From Salvator merianae (Eukaryota; Chordata; Lepidosauria; Squamata; Teiidae): 64,000 nt of DNA. A model generated the notes under the pieces. That model was not told the DNA's origin. It worked only from the letters and a program-made list of their open reading frames with translations, and ran no database searches. Positions 11,501-20,700 of the stretch are shown piece by piece. The stretch covers positions 82,193,137 to 82,257,136 of the forward strand of contig QVOM02000025.1 in the NCBI GenBank assembly GCA_003586115.2, read 5' to 3'. Position numbers and translations under genes: made by a program. How positions within the stretch are numbered: the first letter of the stretch is position 1; every line of letters starts with the position of its first letter.

Positions 11501-13239
11501 AAGCAAAAACTACTTAATAAGTAGTCCACAGCAAAAAAGTTTGAGGACTAGTAAGATATGCTATGACAGAACTGACATAGGCTCTTTCTGCATTGATTGT
11601 TATTCTGAATTATAAACTAGAGAGCTGAACTCTCAAGGTAAGCATATTAGACAGATACCACTTCCTTTTCCTTCTATTTAATATTCGAGATGAATTTAAA
11701 CTGCAGCTCTAGTGTCATTTTGCAAGCAACCCAACTATGATTTCTATTATCAAAAGCATAGGTTTTAAGAACCATCACTACTCTATCCTAGCATGTGAAC
11801 AGCTGACCCTTATTCTAGGATATAATCCAGAATAAGGCCCAGTGAAGAAAGGACCTGTGATAAATACTGTCAGAGATCATCTACCTGGATCATTTGACAA
11901 AAAAAAGGATGCATGATATTTATGTATTTTTCCCATAACACTTCTATTTCCTTCTGCATTAGTGATCAGTTACAGGAAATGTAACCTAACCAAAGAGCTG
12001 TCTGCATGTGCCTATACTTAGATCATACTACTTTACCTGCGCCAAGAACATCACCAGCTCTGCCAGTTCTTTGTTGGGCTTGGCTGGCTGTAGTTTAAAT
12101 ATTTCCACATTGGATTGGTAATGTCGATATTGTTGAAGAAACTAAAAGAAAGACAGAAATTGCATATTATTCCAATCATATTTTGATTTTTTGTACGTTT
12201 AATTTGGAGAGAAAGTGGAAGTACCTAAGCATTAAGAACCTAAGTTGTAAGAATTTCTTTGATCAGAAAGGTAACTTAAGTATCTTGAAATGTGTTTTAA
12301 AATATTAAATAAAGACAAAAAGCTTGAAGGAATCCCTGAGGTCAGGGGCTTCCTGTAACAATCTGACCTACCAGTGCCACCTCTTCCTTTTATCCTTTTT
12401 ACAGCCTTTACTAAATCAAATGCCACATTTCTAAAGCAAGAGGCTTAAAGAGCCCCCCTTTACATTTCTATCTTGCCTTTCCTTCAACTAGGACAAATTG
12501 ATAGATCTCACAATTTTATTTGCATGACCTGTAAGGTGTGTTAGGATGAAAGGAAAGGCTTCACTCCCAAAGTCACCGAGGCTGCATTCACACAAGTTTT
12601 AATCCAGTCTCACATCAGAAAAGTGACTAATCGTTTTCCTTCTACATTTTCTTTCCACATTAATCCAAAGGTGGATTTTCTGAGTTAGATCATGCTGAAA
12701 GAAGATAGTTTATCATTTTGTGGATGAATCCTCTCACTCTCAAAGTGGACTGAAGCTGGGTTAAAACGTAGGTGTCAGTATAGCCCCAGTGAGTTTTAAA
12801 ACTGCGCAAGTATGAGAGCTCTGGTATCTTGAGCCTCCGAAAACCCCACCGACTTAAAACCGGAAGATTCCCATCCTTGTGACAAAAATGGTGACTGTGG
12901 CGATCCATCTGTACATGGTCAGAGACACTCTTTTCAGCTGGTACCTAACAAATGTTAAGGACAGAGCATTATTCTCAGGAGACACTTTGTGTATTGACCC
13001 CGCTAAGCCCCTCCCCGACTGAACCACAACAATTCCCTCTACTCCCGTCTTGCTTTCTGTCCCAGCCAGCTCCCACAAGAACAGCCTCGCCTGTCCGTGA
13101 CTGCAAACTGGGGCGCCAAAAAGCAACTTTGCCTCCTCCACTTCTTCACCTCCTCAGTGTACGAAGGCGGATCCCGCTTGATTAAGTTCTGAAGCTGAGG
13201 AAGATTGAGGGGCAGCTTGTTGTTATTCCGACCAGCCAT
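1466..13239 (-). CDS. SDAD1: SDAD1, SDA1 domain-containing protein (5' part, 11 coding exons, partial)
   Basis: SDAD1 is the vertebrate homologue of yeast Sda1, a nucleolar factor for 60S subunit maturation and export. Eleven minus-strand exons join in frame into 329 codons with GT-AG introns: 13239-13150, 12141-12037, 11429-11331, 10730-10620, 8876-8805, 8687-8587, 8461-8404, 6106-6032, 4810-4709, 3499-3430, 1569-1466. The product opens [10 protein letters not shown]. It then carries the helical repeat (NUC130/133-type) region (residues about 60-210), an acidic Asp/Glu/Ser run (225-240) and a lysine-rich stretch (255-280). Nearly every exon matches recalled human SDAD1, including LLRNKNLIN and [13 protein letters not shown]. 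Human SDAD1 is about 687 aa, so roughly the C-terminal half, with the SDA1 domain proper, lies left of the window. I looked for the next exon in 1-1465 and did not find it. No frameshift or stop interrupts the joined frame, so the gene looks intact as far as seen. Confidence 0.96.
1570..1978. other. SDAD1 intron, nothing recognised
   Basis: No exon, hairpin or known repeat seen. Confidence 0.4.
1979..2850 (-). repeat. Unclassified repeat, possibly LTR-derived
   Basis: On the minus strand a sequence with AATAAA (near 2032) followed by CCCCTTGGCC looks like an LTR polyadenylation region. A hairpin GACCCAGCTGAAGAACTGGGTC lies at about 2603-2624. AGGCCAAGGGGT occurs at both ends (about 2022 and 2672). 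No LTR pair or viral reading frame was found, so the class is a guess. Confidence 0.25.
2965..3297 (-). mobile_element. tRNA-derived SINE (family S1), minus orientation
   Basis: Read on the minus strand it starts with a tRNA-like head (GCACGGTGACGCAGAAGGCTAAGGC, an A-box type region, then a B-box-like segment). It runs through TAAATAGGGAGCATCAC and GCCGCTTTGAGTCAGC and ends in a (TTC)n tail, seen here as (GAA)n at 2965-3000. Sister copies: 14786, 26236 and 39893. Confidence 0.8.
3430..3499 (-). CDS. SDAD1: SDAD1 coding exon 10
   Basis: Codons 272-294 plus one base ([20 protein letters not shown] ...). Acceptor gcaaag, donor CAAG/gtgaat; phase 1. Confidence 0.93.
3630..3985 (+). repeat. BovB-type LINE 3' end (diverged)
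   Basis: Ends in GGGGTCACGAAGACTCAGACACGACTGAATGAGTGAACAACAACAAA, the BovB/Sauria-type tail. Upstream text resembles the BovB ORF end but is broken. Confidence 0.6.
3986..4708. other. SDAD1 intron, unassigned
   Basis: A CG-richer stretch (about 4390-4600) may be an unidentified short repeat. Nothing further is supported. Confidence 0.35.
4709..4810 (-). CDS. SDAD1: SDAD1 coding exon 9
   Basis: Codons 238-271 ([16 protein letters not shown], then a Lys-rich run). Acceptor cccaag, donor AAG/gtgagc. Confidence 0.94.
4811..5511. other. SDAD1 intron, nothing recognised
   Basis: No gene or repeat recognised before the (TA)n run. Confidence 0.4.
5512..5546. repeat. (TA)n microsatellite
   Basis: An almost pure TA run of about 35 bp, just 3' of an L2-like LINE tail read on the minus strand. 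Confidence 0.9.
5547..5855 (-). repeat. L2/CR1-clade LINE 3' end (family L-W), minus
   Basis: On the minus strand it encodes a decayed '[20 protein letters not shown]' type ending, then [11 protein letters not shown]. Sister copies, both plus, at 35715 and 54690. Confidence 0.65.
6032..6106 (-). CDS. SDAD1: SDAD1 coding exon 8
   Basis: Codons 213-237: [11 protein letters not shown] followed by an acidic [13 protein letters not shown] tail. Acceptor gttcag, donor GAG/gtgagt. Confidence 0.95.
6107..7130. other. SDAD1 intron, nothing recognised
   Basis: No coding exon, SINE or clear TIR element was recognised. Confidence 0.4.
7131..8070. repeat. Unclassified repeat split by a CR1
   Basis: GGTGAGGAATTCA occurs at about 7180 and 7902, on either side of the CR1 at 7199-7690. 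A segment of about 60 bp containing GGTCACTGCATGG occurs at 7738-7790 and again at 7950-8005. The unit is therefore internally duplicated; class unknown. Confidence 0.4.
7199..7690 (-). mobile_element. CR1 LINE 3' end with internal (TTCC)n
   Basis: Read on the minus strand it ends GGTTGGACTC...GACCCTGGAGGTCCCTTCCAACTC, the hallmark CR1 end. The RT C-terminus is still readable ([10 protein letters not shown], then [16 protein letters not shown]). A (CCTT)n run at 7456-7502 sits in the middle and adds GRKE repeats to the frame. Confidence 0.9.
8404..8461 (-). CDS. SDAD1: SDAD1 coding exon 7
   Basis: Last base of Trp193 and codons 194-212 ([19 protein letters not shown]). Acceptor gtttag, donor AAG/gtaaga. 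Confidence 0.94.
8587..8687 (-). CDS. SDAD1: SDAD1 coding exon 6
   Basis: Codons 160-192 plus two bases of codon 193 ([10 protein letters not shown] ... ELYRRNI). Acceptor tttcag, donor TG/gtaggt; it ends in phase 2, splitting Trp193. Confidence 0.94.
8805..8876 (-). CDS. SDAD1: SDAD1 coding exon 5
   Basis: Codons 136-159 ([14 protein letters not shown] ... NKMNT). Acceptor tggcag, donor ACA/gtaagt; phase 0. Confidence 0.95.
9170..9302. repeat. TIR element, family T1
   Basis: Inverted termini: CCCTTTCCACACTCGGCC at the left and its counterpart GGGTCTTATTCTGG...GTGTGAAAAGGAC at the right. A palindromic GGATATATCC lies inside. Non-autonomous DNA transposon type. Confidence 0.55.
9303..10145. 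other. SDAD1 intron, unassigned
   Basis: A plus-strand frame of 132 codons (9399-9797) is open, but it has no recognisable domain, splice context or homologue known to me. Treated as chance. Confidence 0.35.
10148..10610 (+). repeat. L2-like LINE 3' end
   Basis: Contains 'TTTAAAGCCCTATACGGTTTGGG' and a decayed '[15 protein letters not shown]' type ending near 10300-10350, then a TGAACTGCCCTGAGGCC tail. It stops about 10 bp short of SDAD1 exon 4. Confidence 0.7.
10620..10730 (-). CDS. SDAD1: SDAD1 coding exon 4
   Basis: Codons 99-135 ([16 protein letters not shown] ... DKFLRK). Acceptor tatcag, donor AAA/gtaagt. An L2-like LINE tail begins about 10 bp inside the following intron. Confidence 0.95.
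10731..11330. other. SDAD1 intron 3, nothing recognised
   Basis: No repeat or gene recognised. Confidence 0.4.
11331..11429 (-). CDS. SDAD1: SDAD1 coding exon 3
   Basis: Codons 66-98 ([15 protein letters not shown] ... LDADLRM). Acceptor ggaatag, donor ATG/gtaagt; phase 0. Confidence 0.95.
11806..11862. repeat. T1 element fragment
   Basis: Only the right end is present: CTTATTCTAGGATATAATCC then AGAATAAGGCCCAGTG. The rest of 11430-12036 shows nothing else. Confidence 0.45.
12037..12141 (-). CDS. SDAD1: SDAD1 coding exon 2
   Basis: Codons 31-65 ([15 protein letters not shown] ...). The acceptor is ttttag and the donor CAG/gtaaag; phase 0 at both ends. Confidence 0.95.
12580..12790. repeat. 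TIR element, family T2
   Basis: Inverted termini TTTTAATCCAGTCTCA / GGACTGAAGCTGGGTTAAAA flank a conserved core GGTGGATTTTCTGAGTTAGA. Sister copies at 17855 and (inverted) 57360. Confidence 0.6.
13150..13239 (-). CDS. SDAD1: SDAD1 coding exon 1
   Basis: Codons 1-30, starting at the ATG at 13239. It ends at a GAG/gtgaag donor in phase 0. The N terminus ([10 protein letters not shown], then [16 protein letters not shown]) matches the family start, which supports this ATG. Confidence 0.95.
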
Positions 13240-13345
13240 AGCTCTGCCAGTCCGACCGATGCCGGGTCCAAGACAACTGCTTCCGCCTCCCTTTCCCTAT
13301 CCTAACTCTGAAGAACCACGTGGGTTGCTACTGAGCGCCACCATT
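13240..13345 (-). promoter_or_regulatory. SDAD1 proximal promoter / 5' UTR
   Basis: A GC-rich stretch directly upstream of the SDAD1 ATG. It holds a perfect CACGTG E-box (13317-13322), an ETS-like GCGGAAG on the minus strand (about 13281-13287) and, near 13338-13350, AAAATGGTGGC on the minus strand, which resembles a YY1 site. No TATA box is visible. E-box plus YY1/ETS is common at housekeeping and ribosome-biogenesis promoters. The transcription start is not determined. Confidence 0.5.
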
Positions 13346-13919
13346 TTAGATCACATGGCTACGGCGTCTGCGAAGGGTCATGATTTCAACGCGAGAGCTT
13401 TTGCAATCCTATCCTGCAGGTGGGTTGAACGTTGGATGAAAAGAGTAAGTCCTCTGTTTTTAGGACATTTACAGGCGGTTATGGAACGAGTTTTTTCAGT
13501 GATGTGCTACACGCCTTAAATAGAGGAAAAAAGGTGGAGAAAATTGTGTGCAACGTGGAAAAGAGCCGAAGTTCAGCAGGTGTAGCCTGTCTGGCATGCA
13601 ACAATGCCTGAAATCCGCTTTGCTGCACAACTGTACAACAAGCTCAAGAACCCTCTTTTTTGTATGGCAGCCCTAAGGAAGCAGCGTTCTACTTGGCCAT
13701 TTCAAGAAAAAGTCTTTTGCCGATCTTCTAGCTTCTATGTAAATGGCCATTAAATGAGTGGGATCACTGGCAAGTAATACAAGTTTACCTTTTAGTTAAC
13801 AATCCTGCAGTACCATCATTGGTATGGTCAAAATACAGACTGCATTATAAAATAGGCCACGCTTCTAAATTACAGCACCATTATGGCACCTAATCCAGCA
13901 ATAAAATGGGGGCATAGTC
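13346..13919. other. Intergenic flank of SDAD1, no gene assigned
   Basis: Plus-strand ATG at 13355 opens 22 codons and reaches a reasonable donor (TGCAG/gtgggt at 13420). This could be the first exon of a divergent transcript, but no second exon was identified. The rest shows no recognised gene or repeat. Confidence 0.3.
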
Positions 13920-14560
13920 ATCCCTCTTAACAAGTGAATGAGTGGTGGTAGTGATGTACCACTGACTTGTGACCAAGTCCAGGTTGATTGCATGGACACC
14001 TCTATGCAGTTTTCTTGGCAGAGATACAGAAGCGGTTTGCAGTTGTTGTTGGGTACCACCATGTCATGGCCAACTTCTGGTTGATTGCAAGGGCACCTCC
14101 ATGCAGTTTTCTTGGCAGAGATACAGAAATGGTTTGCCATTTCCTCCTAACAAGGGCCCTTTCTGCACTTGGCTTTATTCTGGACTATATCCTAGAATAG
14201 GGACCTGCTGTCCACACGCTAGTGCAGATTATAGCAGACCCCAGGTGGGGCCTGCCATAGTTCATAGTAGCATGCAGATGGCAGATCCCTATTCCAGGAT
14301 ATAATATGGAATAAGGTCAAGTGCAGAAAGGGCCAAGGGGATTGAGCTGTTGATCCCTGGCTCTCCAGGCAGTTTGCTCTACACAGGTTGCCACAGCCAC
14401 TTCAAGTAAAGACACCATGGGCATCTCTATGCAGTTTTCTTGGCAGGGATACATAAGCGATTTGCCATAGCCTACTTCCAGGGAGAGGCCAGGGATCAAA
14501 CAGACAACCCTGTGCTTTTCGGGCCATTTGCTGTACCACTGAGCTACAAAGTGGTAGCAG
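13920..14560 (-). repeat. tRNA-derived SINE cluster (family S2) interrupted by a T1 element
   Basis: Three repeats of TCTATGCAGTTTTCTTGGCA or close variants (about 14000, 14100 and 14430). They end at ACCACTGAGCTACA near 14535, an inverted A box. A T1 element (14155-14337) with GGACTATATCCTAGAATAGG is nested inside. Same family as 47865-48110. Confidence 0.6.
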
Positions 14561-14785
14561 ATAGTAAATAGTTATTTCATCTTAATACCATTGCCTTAGG
14601 AACCCACTAATGCAAGCCAGGGCCACGGGTTAAGACACCACCACAGCTGTTACCAGCATTCATCATAGTCTGATTGCTCAGGATTCAACAGAGTGGGAAT
14701 TTTTTTCCATGAGGGGAAATTTCTATGATCTATAGCCTCATCAGCTGCAGTCCCAAAATATTCACCCTGTCTTCTTGGTGGACAG

Positions 14786-15080
14786 GCACAGTGGCGCAGG
14801 TGGCTAAGGCACTGATCTTTCAATAGGAGGATCGGAATTCGAGACCCTTGTCTGATGTGTAGAGGGGATGAGCGCCCTCTACTGGCCTCTAGCCCCAGCC
14901 AACCTAGCTGTTGAAAGCAAGTAATTGCAAGTAGATAAATAGGGAGCATCACTTTGTGTGATGAGGAAGATAGATAGATGTAAGCTTTCAGGTGAAAAAT
15001 AACCTTGTAAGCCGCTTTGAGTCAGCTTCGGCGGAGAAAAGCGGGGTATAAAAACCAAGTTCTTCTTCTTATTCTTCTGA
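14786..15080 (+). mobile_element. tRNA-derived SINE (family S1)
   Basis: Complete copy: GGCACAGTGGCGCAGGTGGCTAAGGC head, B-box region GGAATTCGAGACC, GCCGCTTTGAGTCAGC tail and (TTC)n end. Confidence 0.85.
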
Positions 15081-15705
15081 GTCTTCAATTTATAAATTAG
15101 TTTTTGAATTTCTTATTTTTGTATTTTAAATTTGTTCTAGCAGCAGCCAACTGAATGCCTACGGGTAAGTCCGCAAGAGGGATGTGAGCACAGCAATACT
15201 TATTCATAAATCTGGTGGATACAAAACTCTTTAAAATCTTATCTGTTGAAAAGGCTATCTGGTTCACATCCAATATAAAGGGAAACAACCCTTGAAGAGA
15301 AATAAATACGTTGAAAATGCCTAGGCCAGTGAAGGGCAGTTTTATTTTTGTATTTAAAATATAGTCATTTCCAAAATTGTAACAAAACAGTAATCATCAG
15401 GCTACTATTGCCAGTATTTTTCTGGCTTATTGGACTTTGATGAGTTAATACCATTGTTGCAGAGATTTGTTATTTGCTCAAAGATTTCACTTTCTCCACT
15501 GAGCAATTTTGCTTTGGTTAGAATTCAATTTAAATGGCTTTGATGATGCTATGGCATTATTTTCTATATCTATTATTAATTTTATTCTATAAGGTGCTCT
15601 CATTTGCCTAGTTTGCTTTGGGAGAATGGTGAAGCCTGATTTAACAACATTGATAATGCATCTTGGGACAGTGCTAGCAATTTGTTTCTGTTGATGTCCC
15701 TTTAC
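15081..15705. other. Intergenic, nothing recognised
   Basis: AT-rich; no repeat class or exon recognised. Confidence 0.4.
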
Positions 15706-15832
15706 TCCTAAGAACATAGGAGCATGAGAGGGGCCCTGCTGGATCAGGCCACGGCCCATCTGGTTCAGCACCTTGTTTTACATAGTGACCCACCAACTGC
15801 TTCTGGGCATTCCCAATATTTTTAATATTTTT
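15706..15832 (-). repeat. CR1-like (L3-type) LINE fragment
   Basis: AGAACATAGGAGCATGAGAG then CCCTGCTGGATCAGGCC, the 3' end in inverse orientation; short. Confidence 0.7.
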
Positions 15833-16624
15833 AAAAGTAGAACACAAATTCTTTTATTAAGCTGGCAGTTTATTACAGGACACTTCTTAAACGTTGTACA
15901 GGTTAAAAGGAAAGCGTATCAATCAATACATCACATGGTTAGCATTACTTATTTATTTGTTTATTTATTATAGCATTTCTATACTCCTTCACTGTAATTT
16001 CAGGGCGCTGTACAAAGTAAAAGAGCAGAACAATAAAATAAAATCACAAAATAAACAAATATAGTAATAATTTATGTGCTAAAGCAATTATAAAAAGAAA
16101 TAAAATGAGGTTTTAAAGAAACCGAGCTACCATAGAATTCTCAGATCTTCAGTTGTCTTTGTATTATATATTTTCTCCAATTTTATTTCAGTAAGTTACA
16201 GCTTTGGTTTTCATCATACCTCAAGGCTAGACAACATTTGTAACAGCATGTTCAGTTAAGAATTGAGACCTCATTAATTATCCTAAAATGTACGAGGTTC
16301 TAAACGCATTTCATAAAGGGAACACACACTGCTGAGAAGATTTATTTATTATAACCCAAGCCAATATAAAAAGCCCAGTTAAATGAATGGTGTGATGAAT
16401 CGGTTTAAATATGCCATGGGTGGCCAGAAGGGGTGACAGAGATTGCTTTATTCAGAATACTGTCTATTACAACCTTAACCATTTGTCTTTAGTATTAGGC
16501 TGTAATCCAAAAATTACCTCAGAAAAAATACCCAACGGAACATCATGAATTATATGTATGTTTGAAGGAGGCAAGTGACTTCTTTGATCTTATAGCTAGC
16601 CACTCTTGTCAAGCAAACCATCTC
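15833..16624. other. Intergenic, AT-rich, possible LINE tail
   Basis: A TTATTTATTTGTTTATTTATTATAGC-type segment near 15945-15975 resembles an inverted LINE tail. Nothing else recognised. Confidence 0.35.
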
Positions 16625-17483
16625 CGGCTGCATCCAGACAAGGCTTAAAATGTGGAAATATCCCGAAATATAGGGATGAAATTGTGCGGTATTGCCATTT
16701 CTCGAAAATCAACTCTCCGCCCAGATTTTTCTGAAATAGTGATGCAATTTACCTTGTCTGGACACTTGTGTTTGGCATGGGCCTTGAAGAAAATGGCACC
16801 CACGCATGTGCGGGGCCAAAACCAGCCCCAAAGTGACTGCCGCGCATGCGCAGGGACTGGCATCTATGCCCTTCTGGTATTTCGTGCCCTTGAACTATCC
16901 GGAAGTAGCTGCCTCACCATTGCAGGAACAAGTGTCCAGATGGGCAGGTACCTGCACTTTCCTCACGATTTTGCCTTGCTGTCTTGCAGGGACTGTGAGA
17001 GGCAATTGCGGGATCCAACCAAGATCCTGCGTTTGCCTCTCGCCGACCGGAGGCAGCCTCGGTTGCTTCAAGATGGCGAGAGGAAAAGGTGGGATCTTGA
17101 TTGGATCCTGTAATGCCTCTTGCAGTCCCTGCCAGATTCCAAGACAACATCGCGGGGCAAATGTGGGCACCTACCTGTCTGGATGCTTGTGCCTGCAATG
17201 GTGTGACACGTACATCTAGGTACTTTGGTGGCGTGGAATACCTGAAAGTGCGTGATTGCCGCCTCCTGCACAGCACAGTGGCCATTTTCAGTTCAGTTTG
17301 GCCCTGCACGTGCACGATGGCCATTTCCAAGATGGTGGATCCTGGGAGCACGTATCCAGTGATATTGTGGGATTTCATTCAATATCCCGTGGCTATGCTG
17401 GGATTGCCATGGTTATGTGTGGCAATCCCAACATAGTGTTGGGATAATCCTGGGTTTTACATGCTGTCTGGATGCAGCCTCAG
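16625..17483. mobile_element. TIR element, family T3 (about 860 bp)
   Basis: Left end GGCTGCATCCAGACAAGGC, right end GCTGTCTGGATGCAGCC: clear inverted termini. Near the right end a hairpin GGGATTGCCATGG...GTGTGGCAATCCC recurs in all family members. No transposase is encoded. Confidence 0.75.
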
Positions 17484-17791
17484 TTGTCTGCAAGATGACT
17501 TAGATGGCCATTGTCCTTAGACCAAGAGTTTTTGAACATTCCAACCTCTGCTGATCAAAAGGGACGTTTTTCAAGCGTTCACATTATGGAATAGACAAGG
17601 CACCTTGCTGTCTTCCTAAGATTTGCTTCCATGAAGATCTGCATGAACAATACAAAAGAGAAGTGAGGAACATATTTTCAACAAGAACTCCACCAGAACT
17701 GTTTCTATTGGAAGAAGAGGGATAGTTTCAGAGAAGACCAGGGCTACTGCATCTTTCCTAACAGCACAGAACATGGTGTTTTCAGTAGATG
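17484..17791 (-). other. Probable 3' UTR of CXCL-A
   Basis: Non-repetitive DNA just downstream of the CXCL-A stop, bounded on the left by a TIR element (16625-17483). No AATAAA is visible on the minus strand in this stretch. The nearest minus-strand AATAAA hexamers lie beyond the TIR element, near 16335-16455, so the poly(A) site is unknown. Confidence 0.4.
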
Positions 17792-17798
17792 TCATTTT
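17792..17798 (-). CDS. CXCL-A exon 4, coding end (two Lys and stop)
   Basis: Acceptor cttctttattag is followed by A-AAA-TGA, which completes Lys92, adds Lys93 and stops. A very short coding last exon is normal for CXCL10/11-type genes. The join is chosen from sequence only; another acceptor cannot be excluded. Confidence 0.55.
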
Positions 17799-20700
17799 CT
17801 AATAAAGAAGATAAACTCCGTTTCTTGTTTTGTGCTTGGCGATCCAGTGATCTTCAGACACCTAAGTTTTAATCCAGCTTCAGTCCACTTCTGAATTGAA
17901 AGAATACATCTGCAAAGTAACTAATCATTTTCTTTCCAGTTTATCTAGCCCAGAGGTGGATTTTCTGAGTTAGATAACGCTGAAAGAAAACATCTTATTA
18001 CTTCACTGATGTATTCTCTCAGTCTGACAGTGGACCGAAGCTGGGTTAAAGCTTAGGTGTAACTGGGCCCTATGAGTCGTAGTTCATTTATCTCTTACTC
18101 TTTTGTTATTGTGAGAGTTGTGTGGTACTAGGTTTAATTCATAATAATCTTCATAAATCTGTTACAGTCCTTATAATTATTTTTTATAAACTGCAAGTTG
18201 AGTTTGTGATATCACACAAGGGAAAGGGCCTTCTTAGTGGTAGCACACAGGTTGTGGAACAGCCTCCCCAGGAAGTCTTTTGGCACCAGTTCTGTATGTT
18301 TTTAGTACTGGGTGAAGGCCTTTTTATTTACGCAGCCATTTTTGCATTTTAGCCTGATGGATTGTTTTAAATTATGTTAGTACAATTGTTTAATGTCATC
18401 CTTGGTTTTATATCTGTATATTTTTAAGGAATTTTTAATGTGTGTATGTAATTTTTGTCAGATAAAATCTGCCCAACTAGAAGAGTGAAATTACAGTTTA
18501 ATTAGTGATAGCAGGTCTCTGGGTGTCTTGGCACTTGCAACTAGTGAGTGTCAGGGATGCTCACTAGTTAAGTGCCTCTGCACCACTAGAGGTCCTAGTG
18601 ATTGGGAGCTGACTACAGCTGCTCCTGATCACTACTAGCTGTGAAGTACAAAATCGTGCTCCACAGCTGTACTGGGAGCAGCTGGACTGCTCCCGGTACA
18701 GTGCATTCACTCCTGCTTCATGGCCATTGGGTGCCAACATTCGCGCTGTGAATGCTGCCATCCTGATGCCAGTTTGTTCTACGGCCTTGCAGTGCCAATG
18801 GTGTCTGCGCTCTGAGGTCTGTTCTACAGTGGACAGTGCAAACAGAATTACATTCTATAAATGTTGCTTGCAAAAGTTACTCCCATGTTGCATGCAAAAA
18901 TTACTTACTTTCTCTTTCTGCACTTTTCCAACATAATCTGAACCGCTTTTGAATTTGGATCCAGGCATCGCTTCTCTCCAGTTTTCAGTGTAGCACTGGA
19001 TTGGGGTAGATGAAAGCAAATGAACACATGGACTATAATTGCAATTTCTCATTTTAATTCTGAAAAGTCATGAGTGTGCAGCTAAAGACTGACAATTCCT
19101 CCTTGCTAGTCTTTGGTTTAAAAAAATAAAAAAGTAGAGTTGGCCAGGCCAGCTCTTGGATGGGAGACTACCAGGAAATCCCAGGCCTGTAGAATGACAT
19201 GGGAAGTTAAAAAAACAAACAAACAAACAGATGAAAGTAGTGACAAGCCTCTTCTACATTATTGTCAAGAATACTACATGGTTGTATACTCAAGGATAAC
19301 TTCAGTTTTAGCCACATAGGGTGCCTCCACATGGTGAAAGTAAATTCTGGGATCTTCTTCAGATTCCAGAATTGTTTATTGCCACCCCTGCAAGAGAGCA
19401 GGAGCCAATCCTGGTGAAATACAGGGTTTTTATCTCTGTCTGACCTTGTCTTGTGGGTTTGCTTCTCTTGCAAAATACCTGTACGTAGGAAGCACCTGCC
19501 TACTTCCTGCTCTTATTTTTTTTGCAAATTTCCTACATACTTGTATTTTGCGTGTATATCCCACAAAGAAATGCTAGATAGAGGTAAACAACCACTTCTA
19601 TGGAAAACCCAGCATTGTTGCTGGGTTTTCCACAGTAATGGTGTAACATGATTTTGTTAAACTAACACAGGACTACACTACGATTGCCATGAATATGTGA
19701 AGCAATCCCAATATAGTCCTGGGAACATTGCGAGTTTTTACTTATGCTTGGATGCACCTTTAATGTTTGCTTGCTCACTTCCCCCTCTTTTAAAAAAATC
19801 CCTATTTTTTCACCATCAGATTGGGCACACAGAGTTAATGAGGGAAGGGACTAGGCTTGAGTTTCCAATCTGAAAGTTGTCAGTCGAGAGAGGGATGGAT
19901 GTGAAAGGGAGAAACAGAAAGAAAAAAGATCAAAAGATATTTTTAAGGTATGGACTTCTTCTGGTGACTGACAGGAGTAAACCAATTTCCTGAGGGAAAC
20001 AAAAAATGCCACTCTCTCAGTACACATTGCTGTGTTGCTATTACATATGACTGAATGGAAATGCTGCTATAGAAAGGAGTTGAGAGGAATCTGAGTTTGC
20101 CGTTCTTAATAACAGAATTGAAGCGCTGCTGACATTTTTTATCACTTACATGATCTCCGCTCGTTCACACGACGTGCTGCTTGGGTATTCTTTCAACTCC
20201 ACTAAAGATTTCAGTGGAACAGCTTTACGGCTTGCAGTGGGGCACATGCAATGGCCCTTTCTTACGTTCAGGAATCCTAAGCAGCATTGATGAAAGAGAC
20301 AGAAGCAGCAGAATATGTTAGCAAAAGCATTTCGCGGGGCACCAAAAGCATTAAGAATCTTTCCGGAAAAAGGCAACTAGAGGAAATTGAGGAGTGACGT
20401 AATGGCAGGCTTGGGAGAAAACAGAAAAGGTGTATCTTGGTGACAGGACATCAACCTTTATAAGAACATACGAGAAGCCCTGCTGGATCAGGCCACAGCC
20501 CACCTAGTTCAGGATCCTGTCTCACACAGTGGCCCACCAGTTGCTTCTGGGCATTCTCTAGCAGAAGATGAAGGCAAAACCTTCACCTGCTCTTGACTCC
20601 CTGCAAATGACCTTCAGAGGTATCCTGCCTGTCTCTCCAACCTGGAGGGGGTACCTAGGCATCCATTCTAGTAGCCATTGATACACCTGACCTCCATGAA

